This document shows, piece after piece, positions 1 through 11,749 of a stretch of 64,000 nt of DNA (position 1 is its first letter; the number at the start of each line of letters is the position of its first letter). The notes beneath the pieces are model-generated. The model did not search any database. It was given only the letters and a program-made list of their open reading frames with translations, and had not been told where the DNA came from. The DNA comes from Oreohelix idahoensis. Lineage: Eukaryota > Mollusca > Gastropoda > Stylommatophora > Oreohelicidae. The stretch lies in contig JAMPIV010003421.1 of NCBI GenBank assembly GCA_024509875.1, positions 90,001-154,000 on the forward strand. Reading direction: 5' to 3'. Both the position numbers and the translations under genes were made by a program.

Positions 1-600
1 GCGGGGCAGGCAAAGACATCAACATTAGAATGAATAAAGCAAGAACAGCCTTTTTTAGCCTAAACAACATCTGGAAGTCCTCTCAATACAGCACAAGCAC
101 AAAATTAAAATTATATCAGAGCTGTGTGCTCTCTGTGCTTCTCTATGGTGCAGAATGCTGGAGAGTTACAGAGAAGGAAATGTCGAAATTGTCCTCTTTT
201 CACACAACATGCCTAAGAAAAATTCACCGATTCTTTTGGCCGAATACCATCACAAACCAAGATCTGCTTACTCGGAGCAAGCAGGAGGACATACACACCA
301 TCATAGCTGGCAGACGCTGGAGCTGGGTTGGCTATGTCCTCAGAAGAGACCCCGATGCCATCACAAGAACAGCAATGCTTTGGACCCCTGAAGGAAAACG
401 AAAGAGAGGCCGACCAAAAACAACCTGGCGGAGGACTGTGGATGCTGAGATGCAAAGAATGAACCAGAGTTGGGGCACTGTACGAAGGATGGCCACCGAT
501 TGAGCAAAGTGGAATCAATTTGTTGTTGCTCTACAAGACGCCACTAGGCGTGATGGTCACTGACTGCTTTAAAGTCGGTGGTTAAGGATCTAAGAAGAAG
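1..600 (+). pseudogene. LINE family B, C-terminal end of ORF2 and 3' tail (partial)
   Basis: This is the C-terminal end of a non-LTR retrotransposon polyprotein, entering from outside the window. The open frame runs from position 3 and encodes the region after the RT catalytic core: a SVLLYGAECW stretch, a WSWVGYVLRRDPDAITRT stretch and a basic GKRKRGRPKTTWRR stretch. Such tails are typical of RTE/jockey-like LINEs; the clade is not assigned. A TGA at 501-503 stops the frame, whereas the second copy at 60,986-61,672 has an Arg codon there. The frame continues to a TGA at 561-563 shared with that copy, so this looks like a CGA-to-TGA nonsense change. The 3' end is a short GAA-rich tail near 590-600. 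The two copies lie at opposite edges of the window in opposite orientation. Confidence 0.85.
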
Positions 601-1424
601 ACAGTTACACTCATCGATAGTTTTTATATTTAGCATATTGAATAGACGGTATCCACCCCCATCTGTTGTGACCCATGAAAAGTTCACTTCTACTGAGCTG
701 GTAATACGCATCATTTATTTATTAATTTTCGGTTCCTGTATCCACTTCAGATAAAACTCTTTGCCTCAACGAAAGTTATGCCTGTATCAAGCTGAGGTAA
801 CTTTCCACCTTCATTTGCCAATCTGTCTTCATTGTTCTAAGTCTGAAAACGATCACCTGGTCCCTTCGTAGTAAGGAGTTATATGCCCCTGTTGTGAATA
901 AATCCTGTGTTCTCTGTACCGTTGTTTATAGAAGCTATTTTTGACTACTGCTTTTATGTCTCCAAAATTGTCCAGTCGTAACTTTCAATGTCGCTTCCCC
1001 TGATAACTTTGGAGCATGGAGCCACCAACGAAGCCGGTCTGTCTGCAAGAAGCCTGCACCAAAACATCGAACATTCTGTTTGTTTCTCTACTTTGTTTGA
1101 GTCCCTAGTTAGTCAATAGCAGACTGTTCGAATATTTCACAAGTTCTTATAACATGCCACCCTAATCTGATTATGTCTAAAATCATTGTCTAATTTACTG
1201 CATGAATGATTTGAATTTTGTTTGTTTGTTTGTTAGTTAGTTGTTTTTTTTTTCCATTACTCTGTGTGATTTTTAAAAAACATTTATTTTAAAAGCATAT
1301 TAAAATCCATTATGATTGGCTATTGCAGATGTATGCTGTTATATTGCTTTCATAATGATGCATGCCTAAATAATGTTTAATGTAAATGTGAGGATCAAAG
1401 GATACAGTATACATGATGAGAGAG
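601..1424. other. AT-rich stretch, nothing recognised
   Basis: No coding or structural signal was found. The last part may be upstream sequence of the LINE-J tail that follows, because that family continues leftwards in its other copies, but I could not align it reliably. Confidence 0.4.
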
Positions 1425-1506
1425 AGTGGAAGGGCAGAATGTCAGACGGGCCTGCGTGCCCAATTCTTAACCCTTTGAAAATAACGTTCGTTCTTTCGTT
1501 CTCTCT
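1425..1506 (+). mobile_element. LINE family J, 3' terminal fragment
   Basis: The segment from the phrase GCAGAATGTCAGACGGGCC to the TTCG-rich tail matches, on the opposite strand, the 3' ends at about 59,599-59,690 and 60,810-60,900. All three finish in a tetranucleotide-like TTCG/GAAC tail. The 59.6-kb copy carries a recognisable LINE C-terminus, which identifies this piece as a 3'-UTR remnant of the same family. No coding sequence is recognisable upstream here. Confidence 0.65.
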
Positions 1507-1586
1507 GTTTTGTTGTCTTTCTGTTTGACTTCCAGGATGCTAGCATGTATGTCTATCTTATGTCTGCCCTCTAACTTGTCTAGCTA

Positions 1587-1760
1587 CTTACCTGGCTATC
1601 ACCCTACCTGTCCATCATATCTCTCCCAGTCTACCTGACTGATGTTCTGGTTAATGGACCATGCACTAAAGTTTTATCAGTGTCTTATTGTTTGGACCAC
1701 AATAGTCTTTTCAGCGCTTTTGTTAAATATTTGTTACTGACAGACAAGCAGTAGGTAGAC
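1587..1760 (+). repeat. Dispersed repeat R1, copy 1
   Basis: This stretch, starting CTTACCTGGCTA and running through a GACTGATGTT phrase to GACAGACAAGCA, matches 7,397-7,575 along its length with scattered mismatches. Both copies lie in or next to tandem arrays: here it leads into the 32-bp minisatellite, there it interrupts a 74-bp array. No coding potential or terminal repeat was recognised, so its class is unknown. Confidence 0.7.
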
Positions 1761-1860
1761 AGAGGAATGGATGAATGGAAGGAGAAACACGCAGGCAGGC
1801 GAATGGATAAATAGATAGACAGGCAGACACAAACGAGAGATACAGACAGATAGACGCGAA

Positions 1861-3345
1861 CGAGAGGGTCAGACAGACAGACATACATGAGACAGGATCA
1901 AACACAAACGGACTAAAACACATAGAGGAGCATACACACAGACGAACTAACACACAGACGGATTAATACAAAGACGGACAAACACACATACTGACTAATA
2001 CAAGACAGACAATCACACAGACTGATTAATACAAAGACAGACAAATACAGACAAATACAGACTGACTAATACAAAGACAGACTGACTAATACAAAGGCGG
2101 GCAAATGTGCAGACTGACTAATACAACGGCGGACAAATATGCAGACTGACAAATACAAAGACGGACAAATACACAAAGACGGACAAATATGCAGACTGTC
2201 TAATACAAAGACGGACACATATACAGACTAACTAATACAAAAACGGACAAACACAGACTGACTAATACCAAGACAGACAAACACACAAACAGACTAATAC
2301 CATGACAGAAAAACACACAGACTGATTAATACAAAGACGAACAAACGCAGACTGACTAATACACAGACGGACAAATACACAGACTGACTAATACAAAGAC
2401 GGACAAACACAGAGTGACTAATACCAAGACAGACAAACATACAGACTGACTAATACAAAGAAAGACAACGACGGACAAAGACAGACTGACTAATACAAAG
2501 ACAGACTGACTAATACAAAGGCGGACAAATGTGCAGACTGACTAATACAACGACGGACAAATATGCAGACTGACAAATACAAAGACGGACAAATACACAA
2601 AGACGGACAAATATGCAGACTGACTAATACAAAGACGGACACATATACAGACTGACTAATACAAAGACGGACAAACACCCAGACTGACTAATACCAAGAC
2701 AGAAAAACACACAAATTGACTAATACCATGACAGAAAAACACACAGACTGACTAATACAAAGACGGACAAATACACAGACTGACTAATACAAAGACGGAC
2801 AAACACAGAGTGACTAATACCAAGACAGACAAACATACAGACTGACTAATACAAAGAAAGACAAACACAGACTGACTAAAACCAAGACAGACAAACACAC
2901 AGACTGATTAATATAAAGACGGACAAACACGCAGACTGACTAATACAGACCAATACACAGACTGACTAATACAAAGACGGACAAATACACATACTGACTA
3001 ATACAAAGACGGACAAACACACAGACTGACTAATGCAAAGACGGACAAAAACACAGACTGACTAATACAAAGACGGACAAATACACAGACTGGCTAATAC
3101 AAAGACGGACAAACACACAGACTGACTAATACAAAGACGGAAAAACACACAGACTGACGAATACAAAAACAGACAAACACACAGACTGATTAATACAAAG
3201 ACAGACAAATACACAAACTGACTAATACAAAGACAGACAAACACACAGACTAATACAAAGACAGACAAACACACAGACTGACTAATACAAAGACAGACAA
3301 ATACAAAGACTAATACAAAGACAGACAAATACACCGAGGGACAAA
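1861..3345. repeat. 32-bp minisatellite array
   Basis: About 1.5 kb of tandem units of the type CTAATACAAAGACGGACAAA followed by TACACAGACTGA. The common period is 32 bp, with 24-28 bp variants. Units are best preserved from about 2,900 to 3,300 and more degenerate towards the left. The minus strand is free of stops over long stretches and yields Cys/Leu/Val/Ser-rich ORFs, which are artefacts of the repeat. Confidence 0.9.
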
Positions 3346-4169
3346 CAAAGGTAGAAAATCAGAGCTAGATGGAGAGACACCGAGACAAGAGGAGTCAGTC
3401 TCAGGGTGAGTCAGCGTCAAAGAGGGGAGAGAACAGAGTGGGTCACAGTGAAAGACGTGTTGCATTTATTTTCAGCTGTAAGCTATGGGAAGTTACTCCT
3501 TTTTTTTTATCAGTAGTAGACTGTTCAACTTAATTTTCCTTGGCTCAACCCTGGGACAGATGATCCCTGTTATGGCGAAGGGGAATTTCCTGAAATAGCG
3601 TAGATTTACAAGCTAATGATCTGTTATTTCCCATGTAAAGAGCCTTTGTCTTATCACGTTAATCCTGCTCGTTAATCAGTATCGGAGTCTGGATTGACTG
3701 TTTATCCATTTATCACGCACGCGCTTGTCAAAGGGCTTCCCGTCCCTTGTGTGAACTGGAAAAGAGAAAGCTTTTACGGAATTATCACACGCGAAAAAAA
3801 AAGAACATTGTATATTTTTATTTATTTTCTGTTAAATATTTTCATGAACTTAGTGATTTTTATTTTATTTTTGTGAGAGAGATTAAGAGAATCTTGCACA
3901 GTTACAAAGAGCATGTTGTATGGATGTGAATCTTGGAAAAAATAACTGTGAGACCATAGACACTGGGTCTTCCCATTATCAATTCTGTCTGTCTATTTTG
4001 TTTCATTCTGGCAGAAAAATACCCTTGTCAACCCCACATTAGATTTAATTAATCATGCCTATTATTATTCATTCAGCATAATAAATTTCATGTGATTTAT
4101 TTAATTGTAATGTCCTTGTTTGGCATTTTTTTCCCATATTGTATAGTATACATTTTGTAAGAAACAATA
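3346..4169. other. AT-rich stretch, nothing recognised
   Basis: Apart from a T-run near 3,500 I see no repeat family, coding region or RNA gene. The two overlapping 60-aa ORFs at 3,694-3,929 have no recognisable features. Confidence 0.4.
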
Positions 4170-4442
4170 AAACAATCAGTCAACATCCTCCAGCTACCAA
4201 AAACAATCAGTCAACATCCTCCAGCTACCAAAGGATCATAGACCTTCGACAGACACAAGCCAGGTCCTCCTGTCCAGTGGCATCAGCTCAGTTCGTGTCT
4301 TCCTCATCATGTTCACCGCTGTCGCCAGTTCTTTTTCATTGGGGATTTAAGAACAATGACTATCTGGTAATGCTGTCTGCAGGTTTCCTCAGTGTGTGTC
4401 CAATCCATCGCCTGCGTCTTCTTCTCATCTCTCGTTCTACTA
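4170..4442 (-). pseudogene. LINE family A, 3' portion, left fragment
   Basis: Read on the minus strand this matches the family-A copies at 14,605-15,060 and 26,771-27,184. In better copies the sequence encodes the LINE C-terminus WIGHTLKKPVDSITRQ; here the frame is decayed. The 31-bp segment beginning AAACAATCAG is duplicated in tandem (4,170-4,231). The copy is broken at 4,439-4,443 (ACTAG) by the M46 array and resumes at 6,726. Confidence 0.7.
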
Positions 4443-4443
4443 G

Positions 4444-6720
4444 TGGTTCCAAACTGTATTTACTCCAGTACACCGATGATCTAGCTCAGTGATTCCGTAC
4501 TTCATTTACTCCAGTACACCGATGATCTAGCACAGTGATTCCATACTTCATTTACTCCAGTATTCCGATGATCTAGCACAGTGATTCCATACTTCATTTA
4601 CTCCAGTATTCCGATGATCTAGCACAGTGATTCCGTACTTCATTTAGACCAGTACTCCGATGATCTAGCACAGTGATTCCATACTTCATTTACTCCAGTA
4701 TTCCGATGATCTAGCACAGTGATTCCATACTTCATTTACTCCAGTATTCCGATGATCTAGCACAGTGATTCCGTACTTCATTTAGACCAGTACTCCGATG
4801 ATCTAGCACAGTGATTCCATACTTCATTTAGTCCAGTACACCGATGATTTAGCACAGTGATTCCATACTTCATTTACTCCAGTACTCCGATGATCTAGCA
4901 CAGCGATTCCATACTTCATTTACTCCGGTATTCCGATGATCTAGCACAGTGATTCCGTACTTCATTTAGACCAGTACTCCGATGATCTAGCACAGTGATT
5001 CCATACTTCATTTACTCCAGTACACCGATGATCTAGCACAGTGATTCCATACTTCATTTACTCCAGTATTCCGATGATCTAGCACAGTGATTCCATACTT
5101 CATTTACTCCAGTATTCCGATGATCTAGCACAGTGATTCCATACTTCATTTACTCCAGTATTCCGATGATCTAGCACAGTGATTCCATACTTCATTTACT
5201 CCAGTATTCCGATGATCTGGCACAGTGATTCCATACTTTATTTACTCCAGTATTCCGATGATCTAGCACAGTGATTCCATACTTCATTTACTCCAGTACA
5301 CCGATGATCTAGCACAGTGATTCCATACTTCATTTACTCCAGTATTCCGATGATCTAGCACAGTGATTCCATACTTCATTTACTCCAGTATTCCGATGAT
5401 CTAGCACAGTGATTCCATACTTCATTTACTCCAGTATTCCGATGATCTAGCACAGTGATTCCATACTTCATTTACTCCAGTATTCCGATGATCTAGCCCA
5501 GTGATTCCATACTTCATTTACTCCAGTATTCCGATGATCTAGCACAGTGATTCCATACTTCATTTACTCCAGTATTCCGATGATCTAGCACAGTGATTCC
5601 ATACTTCATTTACTCCTGTACACCGATGATCTAGCACAGTGATTCCATACTTCATTTACTCCAGTATTCCGATGATCTAGCACAGTGATTCCATACTTCA
5701 TTTACTCCAGTACACCGATGATTTAGCACAGTGATTCCATACTTCATTTTCTCCAGTATTCCGATGATCTAGCACAGTGATTCCATACTTCATTTACTCC
5801 AGTATTCTGATGATCTAGCACAGTGATTCCATACTTCATTTACTCCAGTACACCGATGATCTAGCACAGTGATTCCATACTTCATTTACTCCTGTACACC
5901 GATGATCTAGCACAGTGATTCCATACTTCATTTACTCCAGTATTCCGATGATCAAGCACAGTGATTCCATACTTCATTTACTCCAGTACACCGATGATCT
6001 AGCACAGTGATTCCATACTTCATTTACTCCAGTATTCCGATGATCTAGCACAGTGATTCCATACTTTATTTACTCCAGTATTCCGATGATCTAGCACAGT
6101 GATTCCATACTTCATTTACTCCAGTACACCGATGATCTAGCACAGTGATTCCATACTTCATTTACTCCAGTATTCCGATGATCTAGCACAGTGATTCCAT
6201 ACTTCATTTACTCCAGTACACCGATGATCTAGCACAGTGATTCCATACTTCATTTACTCCAGTATTCCGATGATCTAGCACAGTGATTCCATACTTCATT
6301 TACTCCAGTACACCAATGATCTAGCACAGTGATTCCATACTTCATTTACTCCAGTATTCCGATGATCTAGCACAGTGATTCCATACTTCATTTACTCCAG
6401 TACACCGATGATCTAGCACAGTGATTCCATACTTCATTTACTCCAGTATTCCGATGATCTAGCACAGTGATTCCATACTTTATTTACTCCAGTATTCCGA
6501 TGATCTAGCACAGTGATTCCATACTTCATTTACTCCAGTACACCGATGATCTAGCACAGTGATTCCATACTTCATTTACTCCAGTAATCCGATGATCTAG
6601 CACAGTGATTCCATATTTCATTTACTCCAGTATTCCGATGATCTAGCACAGTGATTCCATACTTCATTTATTCCAGTATTCCGATGATCTAGCACAGTGA
6701 TTCCAAACTTTATTTACCCC
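4444..6720. repeat. M46 minisatellite, about 49 copies of a 46-bp unit
   Basis: 2,277 bp made almost entirely of a 46-bp unit (GATTCCATACTTCATTTACT, then CCAGTATTCCGATGATCTAG, then CACAGT). Two main variants alternate irregularly: CCAGTATTCCG and CCAGTACACCG. The first unit keeps the form GTGGTTCCAAAC, which is the form found throughout the short M46 array at 10.9 kb. The array is bracketed by ACTAG at 4,439-4,443 and 6,721-6,725 and lies inside a LINE-A copy. Confidence 0.95.
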
Positions 6721-6725
6721 ACTAG

Positions 6726-6840
6726 CACTTGCCTGGTTTCTGTCATCTGTTCCTTATTGGTAATCACTGTCGTACCATTTCAATCATTCTGTTCTACTCA
6801 AGCACCCAGTTCTGAAAGTCTGTCACTTCTTGGTATCTTC
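6726..6840 (-). pseudogene. LINE family A, right fragment beyond M46
   Basis: Sequence resumes the LINE-A alignment interrupted at 4,443: the CTGGTTTCTGTCATCTGTTCC region corresponds to the segment at 27,110-27,145, and the TTTCAATCATTCTGTTCTA phrase to 14,930 and 31,715. It is non-coding here because of decay. The piece shows that M46 entered a pre-existing LINE-A copy rather than lying beside it. Confidence 0.6.
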
Positions 6841-7024
6841 TAAATGTGCCATCTTTATTTGTTTAATCTTAACTTCTCATGCGAACTGTTAAATTTCTGC
6901 TGTAAGTGCCTTTTGCTGTGATATTTCATTTGCTCTTGTTTTCTTCGTATGTTGTATATTCTGTCTGCTTATTTGTTTTATTGCAAAATAAAGCCGTGTG
7001 TGTTTGATCTAAGTATATTCATCT

Positions 7025-7865
7025 TCAAAACTCTTGGTCTACTTGCTTTGATGCTTGTTCGTCCAATATGGTTGTTCTTGTTGTCTAAGTACGTTCTATC
7101 TTCCAAATACTTATTTTCCTTGTTCTAATGCTTGTTTGTCCACATGTTTGTTCTTGCTGTCTAAGAATGTGTCTTCCAAATACTTGGATTACTTGCTCTA
7201 ATGCTTGTTTGCCCATGTGTTCTTGTTCTCTAAGTACATTCTATCTTCCAAAGTTTACTTGTTCTTCTAAAGTTTGTTGTTTGTCCATGTGTTTGTTCTT
7301 GTTGTCTAGGTACGTTCTATCTTCCAAAAACTTAGTTTACTTATTCTAATGCTTATTTGCCAGTGTGTTTGTTCTTGTTGTCTAGGAATGTTATATCTTA
7401 CCTGGCTACCAACCTACCTGTCCATCATATCTGTCTCTCTGTTTGCCTGACTGATGTTGTGGCCAATGGATCATACGCAAAAGTTGCGTCAGTATCTGAT
7501 TATGTGGACCACAGAAAGTCTTTTCACTGCTTTTGTAATGTATCTGTTTCTGATAGACAGACAAGCAATTGATAGATATATGGATTGACGGACTTATGGA
7601 CAGAGAGATAGGGAGGCAAGGGGACTAAGGATAGTTTGTCCGTGTGTTTGTTCTTCTTGTCTAAGTACGTTTTATCTTCAAAATACCTAGTTTACTTGAT
7701 CTAATGCATGTTTGTCCATGCCTTTGCCCCTGATGTCTAAATATGTTGCATCTTCTCAATCCATAGTTTATTTTGTTTTAATGATTGTTTGCCCGTGTGT
7801 TTGTCCCTGTTGTCTAAGTAGTTGTGTCCTCCAAATACTTGCAGCCCATCTGTTTTATTGCATGT
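7025..7865. repeat. Degenerate 74-bp tandem repeat, interrupted by R1
   Basis: A phrase of roughly 74 bp (CTAATGCTTGTTTGTCC, then GTGTTTGTTCTTGTTGTCTA, then CGTTCTATCTTCCAAATACT) recurs with many differences at about 7,046, 7,129, 7,198, 7,347, 7,635, 7,702 and 7,777. The R1 copy at 7,397-7,575 separates the two halves. ORFs across the region are repeat artefacts. Confidence 0.6.
7397..7575 (+). repeat. Dispersed repeat R1, copy 2
   Basis: Matches 1,587-1,760 from CTTACCTGGCTA to the GACAGACAAGCA end. Because it sits inside a tandem array that continues on both sides, it is either an insertion or part of a longer repeat carrying the array. No terminal inverted repeat or target duplication was identified. 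Confidence 0.65.
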
Positions 7866-7924
7866 TGGTTTGCATATTTGCTATCTGAATATTTCTATCG
7901 GTGCTGAGTTTGTTATGACAACCA

Positions 7925-9345
7925 TGTCGCTGTCACGAGAGGGTTGATGTTATTGAAATTATAAGATATCCTGGACACACAGTTGTATCAGGTGATACCA
8001 GGATAGTGCCAGATAAGAGTCTGGTCTTATAAGTAATACCCCCTTCTCTGAAAAGAGTAAGGGCGTATAGATATCAAAGGTAGGATCAAGCTGTATAAGT
8101 CCTTAGAGAAGATGGTAATATATTACTCTAAGTTCCTACAGGCCCCTCTCCAGATCCTCCTCTGATTATAGTATTAGCTCTGCTAGGGGTATTAACTAAT
8201 TTATCCACCAACAAGAACTTGAACTTAACTTAAATAATTTAAGTAAGTCTGCTGGTAAATATTTACAATTTGTTTTTACAGTTTCTCTTTTCTGTTTGAA
8301 AAGCTTTCAAGTAAATCAAATTCAGTTACAACAGTAAATAAATAAAACATTAGAAAATAGTTCAAAGGTATCAAAAGTCATTAAAGTTGTTGAAAGTTCT
8401 CTCTTTGGTTAACTATCTCTGCTTGACGAATATCTATATCTTACTAACACTTTTATTTCACTGTCATTGAATATTAGGATATCACTGGCTATATCTATGC
8501 CCAAACACTGTTCATCATGAACTAGTTTTGTCTATTATTGTGGTGTGACTCGGATACTCTACAGTTGCCTTGTTTTGCAACTCATCTGTTAGAATGAAGC
8601 TGGTTCCACTCTTGTCCTGGAAGGAAAATTTAGCTGAACTTCCTCCAGGCTGTAGGTACTTGATGACTGGCCCTCTGAACTCAAAAGGCACTTGCACCAG
8701 TAGTAACTTCAGTAGTGGCTGACTCTTTTATGACTAGCTGGGTTGACAGGATATAACCTGAAACATATTAGATGTAACCCCTTTATTGTCCATCACTATC
8801 CCGCTATCACAAAGGTTGGGGATGATAGACAGTTTCAGACAATGTGCTAGCAGATGCACAGGACATATTATAACAGTAACAACCAAATCCAGTTCACTGT
8901 GACTACAATTTTTCTCTAAATCCTTTGTTAGAGCCATTTCGTCCATGCTCCGCCTCCATACAATGATTAGGTCTTGTATAAAATACTAAGTAATAGCTTA
9001 AACAATCCCGTAAAACAATCGCTTTCATCCTTCCTTACGTTCCTGGTGTGTGGTCCATTCCATCAAGAAATAATTCTTTAAATGCTTTTCTAAACCTACA
9101 GACACACTTTTGCCACCATTCTCAATTATTTGAATACATATCTTGGCATTGTTTTGCCTCCAGAAATTACACAGTGGTTAAAAACACATATACACATTTC
9201 CTAACGCACACTGTAATTAATCAATAGAACTACATATATTTATACACATATATAAATTCTTTCTTACCCTCAGGCACATACAGTCGAGCTGTTAATGAGT
9301 ATCTATTAGTCTGCTCTTCAGATACAAACGGCAAAGGCAATCTGC
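7925..9345. repeat. Dispersed repeat G, copy 1 (LTR-like?)
   Basis: Starts at a TGTCACGAGAGGG phrase. Its first 250 bp, including GATATCCTGGACA, GATACCAGGATAGTGCCAGA and CTCTGAAAAGAGTAAGGG, match 33,192-33,430. Later segments (a TTTACAATTT stretch near 8,265 and a CTTACCCTCAGG stretch near 9,267) match 33,540 and 33,845. It has no coding sequence. A TG start and the length would fit an LTR, but I could not define a CA end or a target duplication, so the class is open. Confidence 0.55.
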
Positions 9346-9410
9346 ATTAACACACTGATGTTCACTGTATTTTTGGATTCTTATAGCCTGCTTTTCTATT
9401 TAGGGCACGT

Positions 9411-9575
<165 letters not shown>

Positions 9576-9719
9576 AAAGGCGAACGCCAGAGGGAGTTTA
9601 CTACCCACCGTGTGTTTTGCGTTCCGAAAATTATGTAAAATCTGCCTATGTGTACAAATCAGGAAAACTAAGATTTCATTTATCTACGTTATTCCTGGAG
9701 CGATTTTATTCGTCTAAGG

Positions 9720-10479
9720 CTTAAAATACGCTCCGAATTATCCTTTAACTTCCTATCTAATTGTCGTTTACTTTCCTAAGTGCATTTTATTCTATGCGTA
9801 CTCTAAACAGCAAAATTATGAACTAACCTGAGGTCTCGATGCATTCAACCAGAGATTTCTCCCTTCCTATAGTACTATTCGTGGAAATCTCTGCACAGAC
9901 GTGTAGAGCAACATTCCCAGTATTGCATTAGTAACCTCTTCCAGGTGGTACTTCTTTCATAATGCTGTAATTAAATGTCATCTTCCACTTGGTTGCACAA
10001 ATTGGACTGGCCATTTTGACGGCCTAATGCTTTAGTAAACACTGCATAAAGGTACCTTCTGATTGGTCCGTGTATCATGCAGTTCTCACAAAGTATGCCG
10101 CGCGGTTTGAGTAAGAGTAACTCAGAATTACGTGTTGTGAATCAGACCACTTCACAACAGTCGCACTGACTGTCTTATAATTGTAATGTGGGAGTAGGCT
10201 GTGTTAAAGCTTTTCAGCTATAAAATTATTTCCGCGAATTCAGTTATTTCGGTTGAAAAGCTCTCTCCTGCACTTTGCTGAGCAAGCTTTAATAATATAA
10301 TTGTCAGAGGAGTGAAATGGAACACATTCCGAGTTTCTCTCAAGGTTTTAAAATATACTTGATATATATAATTTAAATTCTGGAACAAATTATTATTTGA
10401 GTCGCTGATATAATTGTTGTTTCGTATTTATCATACTCCCATCGTATTTTATCAGGAAAAAAACATACGTACATCAGTT
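9720..10479. other. Nothing recognised
   Basis: Mixed-composition sequence with no repeat match, coding region or RNA gene that I can support. Confidence 0.4.
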
Positions 10480-10660
10480 ACAGCCATGCATACCTTAAGT
10501 GGAAACCACAGAAAAGGAGAACGTTGGGGATGCCAAGAAGAACCTTAAGAAGATGGACGGAATAGAAGGTGATGGTAAATTTGGTATGATGGGTAGAGCT
10601 GAGGAAGTCGGACCAGAATGGAAAATTATGGCCAGCAACAACTGAGCTCTTCTGATCCAC
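10480..10660 (+). pseudogene. LINE tail (family L), decayed
   Basis: One frame from about 10,495 encodes WKPQKRRTLGMPRRTLRR, which has the composition and spacing of the basic W-P-x-G-K-R-R-x-G-R-P-R linker found at LINE C-termini. After a frame change the sequence encodes a WGRAEEVGPEWK-like segment (visible as GRAEEVGPEWKIMASN), another usual part of that tail. No RT core is present. It is a short 5'-truncated, frameshifted copy whose family is not otherwise represented in the window. Confidence 0.5.
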
Positions 10661-10873
10661 CCCAAAATGTTCCACACAAACCACTGGGTTATCTTGTCCC
10701 CATGGTTCCAATTTATTTATGCATTTATCTGTTCGTGTATTAACATTTAACTCTAGTCTCTAAGCGCTGTGTATTTTTTTAAAGGCGTACGTGTCGTTTC
10801 GCGTAGCAAAATTTCAGCCACTTCAAAAGTCAATCTATTTTGCAGGTTTCCCTCTTGCACTACTTTTCGAGGA

Positions 10874-11137
10874 TCAGCACAGGGGTTCCAAACGTTATTT
10901 ACTCCAGTACCCCGATAAGCTTACACAGTGGTTCCAAACCTCTCTACTCCAGTACCCCGATGATTTAGCACAGTGGTTCCAAACTTCATTTACTCCACTA
11001 CCCCATAATTTAACACAGTGGTTCCAAACCTTTTTACTCCAGTACCCCGATGATCTAGCACAGTGGTTCCAAACACTTTTTACTCCCATACACCGTTGAT
11101 CTAGCACAGTGGTTCCAAACTTTATTTACTCCAGTAC
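10874..11137. repeat. M46 minisatellite, second short array (about 6 units)
   Basis: About six units of the same 46-bp repeat as at 4,444-6,720, here in the form GTGGTTCCAAAC, then TTTACTCCAGTACCCCGATG, then ATCTAGCACA. The units are more uniform in the GTGGTTCC portion and more diverged elsewhere. The array stops at the CCAAG target duplication of the solo LTR that follows. Confidence 0.9.
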
Positions 11138-11142
11138 CCAAG

Positions 11143-11744
11143 TGTGACGAAATGGGTTATAAATTGTGGGCACTAGGATGGAGCTACCATCCCTCCTGAT
11201 TTTTTGCACGCCCATTTCACTTCTTTTCGTTCTTCTGTAGATGTAAAGTGGGGTAAATGGCCAGTCACTGTAATCTGATAGGTTAACTCCACTGTTCTGT
11301 AATGTTGATAGGAGATAATTGACGCGTGCAGGATTCTCTGTTGCGGGAGAGCGGCATTTTTTTTTTCTGCTTAGAAGTTCTTTGACCACGAGTCAGAAAC
11401 CCAGCACTCGGTTTCTGCAGGGTAGAGCGGCAAACGTTTCGGGTCTTTGACACCAGGGAAACTAGTCGCAGGTTTCTGTAACTATTGCATCATATGCGGC
11501 AACCTGGGCGAAATAGTGACTTTTGTGACGCGTCCGAGACACCTGCGTTGTTGGATAGCGGTCACAAATTCTTCCCTGTGTTTTGATTCCAGGGAACTCT
11601 GGGATTCCCTCAGCGTAATACCCAGTCACTCTGTTACGCAAATTCTTTTTGTAGCGTGTCGCAAGGAGAATTCTCTGGGTAATTATTACGATTGTTTTCG
11701 GCATTCTCTCATTTTAAAATAGTTCGGCCTTCGCTCAACTAACA
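11143..11744. mobile_element. Solo LTR, 602 bp, with 5-bp target duplication
   Basis: The block begins TGTGACGAAATGG and ends AACTAACA, i.e. TG...CA termini. It is flanked by perfect CCAAG direct repeats at 11,138-11,142 and 11,745-11,749, as expected for an LTR-retrotransposon integrase. No gag/pol is present on either side, so it is a solo LTR left by recombination between two LTRs. Its first 13 bases equal those of the LTR-L2 copy at 47,757, but the rest does not match, so it is at most a related family. It was inserted at the right edge of the M46 array. Confidence 0.8.
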
Positions 11745-11749
11745 CCAAG

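Noticed and set aside
1685..3334. Several Cys/Val/Leu/Ser-rich minus-strand ORFs of 60-90 aa
   Set aside because: They are translations of the 32-bp minisatellite; the same short peptide recurs with the period and there is no start or domain.
4444..6720. CRISPR-like array
   Set aside because: The 46-bp units are contiguous with no unique spacers, and the sequence is animal.
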